Below are positions 58,701 through 64,000 of a DNA stretch of 64,000 nucleotides, one piece after another. Numbering within the stretch: position 1 is the stretch's first letter; each line of letters starts with the position of its first letter. The stretch is from Hoyosella subflava DQS3-9A1 (GTDB taxonomy: Bacteria > Actinomycetota > Actinomycetes > Mycobacteriales > Mycobacteriaceae): the NCBI RefSeq assembly GCF_000214175.1, contig NC_015564.1:434001-498000 (forward strand). Reading direction: 5' to 3'. Below the pieces are notes generated by a model. The model was not told the DNA's origin. It made no database searches and was given only the letters and a program-made list of their open reading frames with translations. The position numbers were made by a program, and so were the translations under genes.

Positions 58701-61700
58701 GTCTCCTATGTGATCCCTGACGCAGCGAGCACGGTCGATGAGGCTGCGCTGCGCGAGTTTGTAAGCTCCTCGCTGCCGGAGTACATGGTGCCCTCGGTCA
58801 TCATGACCATCGGTTCGGTTCCGCTCACACCGGTGGGAAAGCTCGACCGTAAAGCCCTTCCTGAGCCGGTATTCGCGTCGTCGGAGCACGAGTTCGTCGA
58901 ACCTCAGACGGAACTCGAGGAGAAGCTTGCGCGGATCTTTGCGGACGTGCTTGGGGTGGCGCAGGTCAGCGTCAATGAGTCGTTTTTTGCGCTTGGCGGC
59001 GACAGCATCATGTCGATTCAGCTGGTTTCGCGAGCCAAAACTGAAGGAATCGTGATCCGCGCCCGCGACGTATTCGAACAGCGCAGCGTCGCTGGGCTCG
59101 CACGCGTTGCCCTCAGTGGTGCCGAAGCTGAGGTGCTCGCTGAAATGCCTGGCGGTGGCGTCGGCGAGGTCGTAGCACTGCCAATCGTTGAGTGGCTGCG
59201 CGAGCTTGTCGGGTCGTCCGGCAGTTATGACCGCTTCCAGCAGTCGGTGTTACTCAGGGTGCCCGGCCGCGTGGATCGCGACACTATCCTCACCGTCATT
59301 CAGGCAGTCATCGACACCCACGACGCGCTGCGGTCACGGTGTGAAATCACCGCTGATTCGGTCGAATTCGAAGTACTCGAGGCAGGTGACGTTCGCGCGT
59401 CCGACATCCTGACTGAGCGTGTGGTGCCCGCGGAAACGCTTGCGGATAACGCTGCACTCGCCGCAGTAGTCGCGGATGCGTTTAGCGCTGCAGTCGAAAG
59501 CCTTGATCCGGCGAACGCCCGGATGGCGCAATTCGTGTGGGTACACAGTGATTCACGGGCGGATTCACAGGCCGATTCAGCTGGGGGCGCCGACGGCCGC
59601 CTCATCGTTGCGATCAACCATCTTGCTGTTGACGGGGTCTCCTGGCGCGTGCTCGTTCCCGACTTCGCTGTCGCGGGGGCGCAGGCCAGCAGCGGTTCAG
59701 CGGTGACGCTGCAGCCGGCCGGTACATCCCTGCGGCGCTGGTCGCACGGGATCGCGGAGCGCGCTGCGGACGCTGCGATCAGCGCAGACCTCCCGTTCTG
59801 GCGGGATGTGCTGCAGGGCCCGGATCCTCAGCTTGGTTCGCGGGAGCTGGATCCTCAGCAGGACTTCATGCCCTCAGTACAGCGGGTCTCCGTCGAACTG
59901 AATGAACAGTCCACGGAATCGTTGCTGACCACGCTGCCCGCAAAGTACCGCGGTGGCGTCAACGACGGTTTGCTGACTGCGCTCGCTGTTGCGGTACGGC
60001 GCTGGCGTCAGCGCCGCGGTATTGACGAGTCGTCGGTGCTGGTGGCACTGGAAGGTCACGGCCGGGAAGAAGAGATTCTGCCGGGCGCGGACCTGAACCG
60101 GACGGTCGGCTGGTTCACCAGCATGTATCCGGTGCGGCTGAGCACAGAGCGAATCGATGTCGACGCGGTGGCGGCGAACGCGGAAGCCGCGAGCTCGGCG
60201 ATCAAAGCGGTGAAGGAGCAACTTCGCGCGCTCCCACACAAGGGCATGAGCTACGGCATGCTCCGCTACCTCAACGCGGAGACACGCGGAGAACTCGCCC
60301 AGTTCAATGAGCCGCAGATCGCGTTCAACTACCTAGGTCGCTTCGGCAGCACCGAGGGCATGGAACTTGACGACGTTTCATGGATCCCTGATGGGGACAT
60401 CGAACTCACCACCGAGCCTGACGCCACGATGCCAGTCACATCTGCATTGAGCATCAGCGCGACTGTCACAGACGGTGCGGCTGGGCCTGCGTTGAAAGCC
60501 GCGTTCGCCTACGCATCGGGCGTGCTGAGCGAGCCTGAGGTCGCGGAACTTGCGGACCTGTGGGTCGAGGCGCTCGATGACCTCAGCCGCCACGCCGAAT
60601 CTGAACATGCGGGAGGACTTACTCCGTCAGATTTGCTCATACCCGGTGTTTCTCAGCCGCAGATCGAGACCATCGAATCCCGGTTTGCCGGTGTCGAGGA
60701 AATCTGGCCGCTGACGCCGTTGCAGAGCGGCTTGATGTTCCACGCGCTTCTTGTCGGCGACGGCCGTGATGTTTACACGACACCAACGCGGCTGAAGCTC
60801 GGTGGCACGGTTGACCCCGAGCGCATGCGCCGGGCTGGGCAAGCACTAGTGGACCGCCATCCGAACTTGCGTGCCGCGTTCATTCACACCTCGGATGGGG
60901 ATGCGGTGCAAGTGGTTCCGCAGCGTGCTGAACTGCCCTGGACCTGCACGGACCTCACGACACTCGATCCGGCTGCCCGTGCAGCGGAGCGGGACCGCCT
61001 TGTCGCCGTTGATGGCGCAACCGGCTTCGCGATGGAATCGCCGCCATTGCTGCGTATGCACTTGATAGCGGTTGCCGCCGATGAGTACGAGCTGCTAGTG
61101 ACGAACCATCACATTTTGCTGGATGGCTGGTCGATGCCGCTCTTGCTGAAAGAGTTGCTCACCCTGTACGTACTCGACGGTGACACCACCCATATGCCGG
61201 CGGTGCAGGATTACAAGAGATTCCTTGAGTGGCTGAACCGCCAGGACCACGCGCATTCACTGAAGGTGTGGGAGACCGCGCTGCGCGAGACCGATACTCC
61301 GACGGTTGTCGCGCCGCAGGTGCAGGAAGGCGACCACGGTGAGCCTGCCGAGGTCACCCGCGGACTTTCCGATGAGCTAACGAGCGCCCTGACTGGGCTC
61401 GCGAGCCGTTCGGGCGTCACACTGAACACGACCGTGCAGGGAGCATGGGGCATCTTGCTGGGCCGGCAGCTGGGCCGGCGGGATGTCGTGTTCGGCGCGA
61501 CGGTGTCTGGTCGCCCGCCGCAGGTCGCTGGGATCGAGCAGATGATCGGATTGTTCATCAACACGTTGCCGGTGCGGGTTCACTTTGATGAAGACGACAG
61601 TTTTGAAGCCCTCATCACGAGGTTGCAGCGCGAGCAGAGCGAACTCGTCGACCACCAGTTCATCGGTCTAACCGAGATTCAGAAGGCCGCTGGCGCCGGA

Positions 61701-64000
61701 GCGGTGTTCGACACGCTGGCGGTCTTTGAATCCTATCCAGTCGACCAGGCAGGGGACTCCGCGACGGATCTCGCGGGGATGCGGCTCCTAGGCGCTGAGG
61801 GCAGCGACGCGACGCACTACCCGCTGACGCTACTGGCGTTCACGGAGCCGAATTTGCGGCTGAAGCTGAAGTATTTCCCGTCCCTGTTTGATGCTGAAAC
61901 AGTCAGTGGACTGATTGACAAACTCGAGCGGCTATTGATAACTGTCGCCGCCGATGCGGCCAAACCCGTGGGTTCAATCGATCTTCTCGATCCCGCGGAG
62001 CGGGAGCTGGTACTGCATGGCTGGAACGCTGATGGTCCTGGAGCAGCCGCTGGCTCAACGTTGGTGTCGCTGTTTGAGGCGCAGGCTCGACGAGTGCCGG
62101 GCAGTATTGCTGTGCGGTCGGGTGCTGCCAGTCTGTCGTATCGCGAGCTCGATGCCAGGTCGAATGAGCTGGCCCGGTTGCTGGTGTCCCGCGGGGCGGG
62201 CCCGGAGTCGTTGGTGGCGGTGGCAACCGCGCGGTCGAATGAGTTGCTGGTCGCGATAATAGGCGTGCTGAAGTCCGGTGCAGCGTATGTTCCGGTGGAT
62301 GTTTCGTATCCGGCGGAGCGGATCGAGTACACGCTTGCTGATGCGAAGCCCGTTGTTGTGCTGACGACATCGGGGGAGCAGGGTGCGTTGCCCGCGGGGC
62401 ACGAACTGCTGGTTCTTGACGATGACCGAGTCAGGCTGGAACTGGACAGCTTCGATGATGGCCCGTTATCGGATGCTGAGCGTCGCGGTGAGCTGCGGCC
62501 AGACAATGTCGCGTATGTGATTTACACATCGGGTTCTACGGGTAAACCGAAGGGCGTAGCAGTCACGCACTTCACGGTTACGTCGCTGATGGCGAACACG
62601 GAAGCGCTGTTCGGTTTCGATGAGTCGGATGTGTGGACGCTGTTCCACTCGTATGCGTTCGATTTCTCGGTGTGGGAGATCTGGGGTGCGTTGTTGTACG
62701 GCGGCTCGGTTGTCGTTGTCGACTACCTGACGTCACGTTCGCCAGGGGACTTCCTTGCTCTGCTGGCTGCCGAGGGTGTGACTGTCCTGAACCAGACTCC
62801 GACGGCGTTCTACCAGCTTGTTGAGGCTGATCGTGAGGTGGGCGGCGCTGACTTGAGCCTGCGATACGTCATCTTCGGTGGCGAAGCTCTGGATCTGTCG
62901 CAGCTGGAGCGGTGGTATGAGCGGCATCCGGAGGATGCTCCGCGGCTGGTGAACATGTATGGCATCACCGAGACGACGGTGCACGTCACTTACCGAGAGC
63001 TTGACCGTGAGTTCGCTGCGCGTGCGTCCGCGTCGGTGATTGGCCGCGCGATCCCGGGGCTGAGCGTGTACGTGCTGGATGAGAGACTGCGGCCGATGCC
63101 GGTCGGCGCGACAGGCGAGTTGTATGTCGCTGGTCCGCAGCTTTCTCGCGGCTATCTAGGCAGGCCGGATCTGTCGTTCTCCAGGTTTGTGGCAAATCCG
63201 TTCGGCGTGCCCGGTGAGCGGATGTATCGCACGGGTGATGTCGGGCGCTGGAACCGTGACGGCGAACTCGAGTATTTCGGGCGGTCAGATTTCCAGGTGC
63301 AGCTGCGTGGCTTCCGGATTGAGCTCGGAGAGATCGAGGCGGTGCTGGGCCGGCATCCGGGGGCGGCGCAAGCGGTCGTCCTCGTCAAGGAACATGAGCT
63401 GCTGGGGGAGCGGCTGATCGGCTATGTGGTGGCGGAAAGCGGCGCTGAATTAGACGGACCGAGTCTGCTCCATGAGGCCGGTAAGCACCTTCCCGCGCAC
63501 ATGGTGCCTGCTGCGGTCGTCGTCCTCGACGCGCTGCCGCTGACCGCGAACGGCAAGCTCGACCGCGCAGCTCTGCCTGACCCGGAGACCGGCGGCGCAG
63601 CAGGCGAATACGTCGCACCGCGGAATCCGATGGAGGAGATTGTCGCAGGCGTAGTTGAGGACGTGCTTGGAATCAAGCACGCGAGCGTCGTCGCGAGCTT
63701 CTTTGAGCTCGGCGGTAATTCGCTCCATGCGACGCGTGTGATCGCACGGTTGAATTCTGTACTGGGGTCCAGCCTGGGGGTCCGGGTCCTTTTTGAGAAC
63801 CCGACGATCGAAGCGCTTGCCGAGTCGGTCGAGCATGCGGCCGGGACTTCGCGGGACGTTCCGTTGGTAGCACGTCAGCGTGAGGGTGCGATCCCGTTGT
63901 CGCTGGCCCAGCAGAGAATGTGGTTCCTGAATCAGTTCGACACTTCCTCGCCGGCGTACAACATTCCTCTTGCGTTGCGATTGACGGGTCAGCTTGATGC
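50994..64000 (+). CDS. Giant non-ribosomal peptide synthetase (NRPS2), 3' end outside the window
   Basis: Open from the ATG at 50994 (GGGAAGG seven bases upstream) to the window end, 4335 codons with no stop. Order: A-T | C-A-T | C-A-T-E | C-A-T | C (partial). It starts directly with an A domain and has no condensation domain of its own for it, so the C domain at the end of NRPS1 probably serves it. Carrier serines are Ser549, 1615, 2671 (GGDSI, before E) and 4243. Four complete A domains carry TSGSTG.PKG at residues 167, 1224, 2290 and 3845. Pocket residues give threonine for the last. No terminal thioesterase is reached; the line continues past the window. NRPS1 and NRPS2 are 116 nt apart on the same strand. 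Confidence 0.95.
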   Translation, partial: MSAGPNVRVQLLPQLMAAAVEANPTGAALIMGEKTVSYAALDKRSSRLARFLISRGVGPESFVVIGLPRSIESIVALWAIAKSGAAFVPVDPSAPEGRIAHIVSDSGARFGITTTETRPALPGSVTWIELDDEAVKAELKTHPPTPISYLDRLGMLRPENPAYMIYTSGSTGLPKGVVVTHLGLSLLAAEQRERFRIDAQSRSLHFASTIFDASILELLLAIPAGATMVIAPSDVYGGQELANFIREHALTHAFVTPAALETVDPAGITELRVIIVGGETCPPELVAQWAPGREFYNGYGPTETTVIATYAGPMQPAEKVTIGAPIRGTTAMVLDSRLKPVPSGTTGELYIAGPGVSRGYHARNSLTADRFVANPFGKPGERMYRTGDLVRWTSDKQLDYIGRSDFQVKVRGYRIELGEIDASLRSHSDVRFAITLAHKSPAGENILVAYIQQNEGATADTDELLGHASKSLPGYMVPSVVVPIDEVPLTPQGKVDRRALPVPDLSGGEREYVAPENAVEEQIAAIFAEVLGLERVSTQESFFELGGNSLMATRVIARVNESMGTDIIVRQLFETPTIAALAELIDVPEHQITQRVPLTARPRPETIPLSLAQQRMWFINQFEPESAAYNIPLALRLTGSVNADAMRQAFADVIERHESLRTIYPGTADGPVQRILPAAEADVTLNVIAAESEADATAKAAAFGTRGFDVSVELPIRGALLALSGNEHILVVVMHHVAADGSSLVPLAKDVITAYVARISGTDPGWGPLEIQYADYALWQREVLGDEGDPASLAARQLAYWQKQLADQPDLLELPTDKPRPASQTLHGGKVLFDIGPDLHAKLARVASQNSATVFMALHSAFAVLLARLTGTGDVSVGTPIAGRGSRALDDLIGMFVNTLVLRTRVSDEATFSELLRETRDTDLEAFAHADVPFEQLVEVINPTRSTAYAPLAQVGFSYQNLEKPSFELPGLTIEPLGVDTEVAQYDLHLHASENLDEMGQPAGLNAGFTYALDLFEHDTVREFANRLLKVVEAIVDNPDVPVLEVDILSAAERNYVLRELTATSGHEPEGVLTDFLDARVAESSDAVALEFAGAALTYGEFDARVNQLARKLIAEGVGPDVVVGLAARRSFELLVGMYAIVKAGGAYLPIDPEHPADRTAYVVESGRPLFVLSVAGEEVTLPAGVRRLDIDALDLEQFSASPITQVDRREPLSSSNLAYVIYTSGSTGRPKGVALPHKAVVNQIAWKQTAYPLSRDDALVLKTPATFDLSVWEFWWPLASGARLVIADPDGHRDPAYLGRLMSERKATVAHFVPSLLDTFVAVNGDEGVRAIDSLRYVLCIGEALPAALVHKWTTTADVPIENLYGPTEAAVSITSYRCTGDEQGAVPIGAPETNSQVYVLDRRLSPVPPGVAGELYLAGTQLARGYYGRPDLTAERFIANPFSGRGERLYRTGDLARWNREGHLEYVGRSDFQVKVRGFRIELGEIENALARLESVAQAAVIVHSDAPTGDQIVGYVVARGDFDTGSAKAQLGRDLPAYMVPSLFVQLDEMPLNANGKLDRKALPAPEIGAATGEFVAPRDPVEEIIAGVYCEVLGLPEASVTAGFFDLGGNSLLGTRVIARINSALQVNLGVRALFDYPTIAALAQHAEQSAGTAPRPALTRRERPAVVPLSLAQQRMWFINQFDTASPAYNIPMVLRLSGDLDMDALSAAFRDVLDRHESLRTVYPGGDEGPRQVVLPMSEFASSLVVTEVGADELRSRVVDFVNQGFDVSVAPPIRASLWRAAPGEHVLAVVVHHISADGASIAPLARDIMVAYSARTAGEEPGWKPLDVQYADFALWQREVLGDEADPDSIAAQQLEYWTRTLAGLPDVIELPTDHPRPPVQSMRGANFEFDISDDLVKALTVLAQQQGVTLFMVAHGALAVLLSRISSSDDIAIGTPIEGRGEAALDDLVGMFVNTLVLRTLVEPGTSFVELLESVRQADLEAFMHTDVPFERLVDVLSPERATSHSPLFQVVLAFQNIAQAHLELAGLRIDGMADDLAVSKFDLQLTLAERGGEGAKGGGMHAVFTYATDLFDEPTVRDFSQRFTRILEAITADPSIAVGDIELLGTDELAGLTPAAGAKPPAALRFAEIIEHAVALNPSGTAVVDGERSVTYRELDEYSNRIARALLTTGVRRGDAIGLAITRSLESIAATWAIVKTGAAFLPIDPNYPADRIEHMVADSGITVGLTMTAHVSALPSGIHWAALDDTAFRSQVEAASAHPVLEIEHGGQAALDQPAYIIYTSGSTGLPKGVVVPHRGLAAVSHEQRDRFGIVPTSRVLFFASPSFDASILEQLMALGAGATTVIAQPGIFGGDELAELLISEHVTHAFVTPAALMSVSPAGITDLEMVAVGGEACPPELVSRWAGDRMMFNLYGPTEATVWCLGSRLSAGEPIDIGGPIQGTSIVVLDARLKPVPVGVPGELYLLGEGIALGYHGRPELTADRFVAAPFGAPGTRMYRTGDLVRWAKTGTIEFVGRTDFQVKVRGFRIELGEIDAALSQHDNVSTSVTVGHKRESGQTVLVSYVIPDAASTVDEAALREFVSSSLPEYMVPSVIMTIGSVPLTPVGKLDRKALPEPVFASSEHEFVEPQTELEEKLARIFADVLGVAQVSVNESFFALGGDSIMSIQLVSRAKTEGIVIRARDVFEQRSVAGLARVALSGAEAEVLAEMPGGGVGEVVALPIVEWLRELVGSSGSYDRFQQSVLLRVPGRVDRDTILTVIQAVIDTHDALRSRCEITADSVEFEVLEAGDVRASDILTERVVPAETLADNAALAAVVADAFSAAVESLDPANARMAQFVWVHSDSRADSQADSAGGADGRLIVAINHLAVDGVSWRVLVPDFAVAGAQASSGSAVTLQPAGTSLRRWSHGIAERAADAAISADLPFWRDVLQGPDPQLGSRELDPQQDFMPSVQRVSVELNEQSTESLLTTLPAKYRGGVNDGLLTALAVAVRRWRQRRGIDESSVLVALEGHGREEEILPGADLNRTVGWFTSMYPVRLSTERIDVDAVAANAEAASSAIKAVKEQLRALPHKGMSYGMLRYLNAETRGELAQFNEPQIAFNYLGRFGSTEGMELDDVSWIPDGDIELTTEPDATMPVTSALSISATVTDGAAGPALKAAFAYASGVLSEPEVAELADLWVEALDDLSRHAESEHAGGLTPSDLLIPGVSQPQIETIESRFAGVEEIWPLTPLQSGLMFHALLVGDGRDVYTTPTRLKLGGTVDPERMRRAGQALVDRHPNLRAAFIHTSDGDAVQVVPQRAELPWTCTDLTTLDPAARAAERDRLVAVDGATGFAMESPPLLRMHLIAVAADEYELLVTNHHILLDGWSMPLLLKELLTLYVLDGDTTHMPAVQDYKRFLEWLNRQDHAHSLKVWETALRETDTPTVVAPQVQEGDHGEPAEVTRGLSDELTSALTGLASRSGVTLNTTVQGAWGILLGRQLGRRDVVFGATVSGRPPQVAGIEQMIGLFINTLPVRVHFDEDDSFEALITRLQREQSELVDHQFIGLTEIQKAAGAGAVFDTLAVFESYPVDQAGDSATDLAGMRLLGAEGSDATHYPLTLLAFTEPNLRLKLKYFPSLFDAETVSGLIDKLERLLITVAADAAKPVGSIDLLDPAERELVLHGWNADGPGAAAGSTLVSLFEAQARRVPGSIAVRSGAASLSYRELDARSNELARLLVSRGAGPESLVAVATARSNELLVAIIGVLKSGAAYVPVDVSYPAERIEYTLADAKPVVVLTTSGEQGALPAGHELLVLDDDRVRLELDSFDDGPLSDAERRGELRPDNVAYVIYTSGSTGKPKGVAVTHFTVTSLMANTEALFGFDESDVWTLFHSYAFDFSVWEIWGALLYGGSVVVVDYLTSRSPGDFLALLAAEGVTVLNQTPTAFYQLVEADREVGGADLSLRYVIFGGEALDLSQLERWYERHPEDAPRLVNMYGITETTVHVTYRELDREFAARASASVIGRAIPGLSVYVLDERLRPMPVGATGELYVAGPQLSRGYLGRPDLSFSRFVANPFGVPGERMYRTGDVGRWNRDGELEYFGRSDFQVQLRGFRIELGEIEAVLGRHPGAAQAVVLVKEHELLGERLIGYVVAESGAELDGPSLLHEAGKHLPAHMVPAAVVVLDALPLTANGKLDRAALPDPETGGAAGEYVAPRNPMEEIVAGVVEDVLGIKHASVVASFFELGGNSLHATRVIARLNSVLGSSLGVRVLFENPTIEALAESVEHAAGTSRDVPLVARQREGAIPLSLAQQRMWFLNQFDTSSPAYNIPLALRLTGQLD
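52764..55958 (+). other. NRPS2 module 7: C-A-T
   Basis: C domain HHVAADG at 735; A domain with [11 protein letters not shown] at 1097; pocket D-L-W-H-L-I-L-V-S, which partly resembles serine codes but is not a clear match. T domain Ser1615. Confidence 0.78.
55959..60644 (+). other. NRPS2 module 8: C-A-T-E
   Basis: C domain HHISADG at 1799; A domain pocket D-A-L-F-A-G-L-V-W (hydrophobic); T domain Ser2671 in LGGDSI; E domain about 2725-3215. The E-domain core motif reads NHLAVDG (Asn2875, His2876): the first His is replaced by Asn while the catalytic second His is kept. A D-residue is predicted if it is active. Confidence 0.78.
60645..63848 (+). other. NRPS2 module 9: C-A-T, predicted threonine
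   Basis: C domain of the post-E type ([12 protein letters not shown] at 3371-3382). A domain with [10 protein letters not shown] at 3845; pocket D-F-W-N-I-G-M-V-H, the classical threonine code. T domain Ser4243 in LGGNSL. Confidence 0.85.
63849..64000 (+). other. NRPS2 module 10: start of a C domain
   Basis: [17 protein letters not shown] and about 25 further residues of a condensation domain before the window ends, showing that the assembly line goes on to at least a tenth residue. Confidence 0.8.

Overview
The window is high-GC actinobacterial chromosome. RpoB, RpoC, RpsL, RpsG, EF-G and EF-Tu all read like mycobacterial/rhodococcal proteins, and the gene set (AccA2/AccD2-FadE12/FadE13-EchA7-like operon, DUF3558 lipoproteins, SixA-type phosphatase) fits the mycolic-acid-containing Mycobacteriales. 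A Hoyosella-, Rhodococcus- or Gordonia-like genus is my inference; no rRNA is present to settle it. I see no tRNA, CRISPR array, insertion sequence or phage gene.

Layout. (1) 1-7521: rpoB (5' end outside the window) and rpoC on +, closed by a strong terminator. (2) 7603-13967, minus strand: an unusual SRPBCC-thiolase-like-crotonase fusion gene, an alpha/beta hydrolase, a SixA-like phosphatase, an acyl-ACP thioesterase-like protein and a Tat-exported intradiol dioxygenase-like lipoprotein. (3) 14092-24077, plus strand: a tightly packed eight-gene operon with four ATGA/GTGA overlaps. It encodes a TIGR03084-type protein, an AtuA-like DUF1446 protein, two acyl-CoA dehydrogenases, both subunits of a biotin-dependent acyl-CoA carboxylase, a crotonase and a TetR regulator. 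It diverges from the fusion gene across a 24-bp near-palindrome that is a good operator candidate. (4) 24203-25304: two overlapping DUF3558-type lipoprotein genes. (5) 25657-30160: the str operon, rpsL-rpsG-fusA-tuf, ending in a terminator. (6) 30161-30594: a structured leader with three hairpins, the last terminator-like. (7) 30595-64000: two giant NRPS genes. The first encodes 6760 aa; the second starts at 50994 and runs off the window after 4335 codons without a stop.

How the genes work together. The acyl-CoA operon together with the divergent fusion gene looks like one inducible pathway that oxidises, carboxylates and hydrates a branched or isoprenoid-like acyl-CoA; the substrate is unknown. 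The NRPS pair forms an assembly line of at least ten modules. NRPS1 reads C-A-T-E, C-A-T, C-(relic)-A-T, C-A-T, C-A-T, C-(degenerate A). NRPS2 reads A-T, C-A-T, C-A-T-E, C-A-T, C... Binding-pocket residues read by eye give confident Ser (module 3) and Thr (module 9), with E domains giving D-residues at positions 1 and 8. The opening C domain suggests an N-acylated peptide.

The most notable observations are a fossil of a deleted module inside NRPS1, a module split between the two NRPS proteins with a truncated, motif-less adenylation domain at the break, and the attenuator-like leader in front of the NRPS genes.
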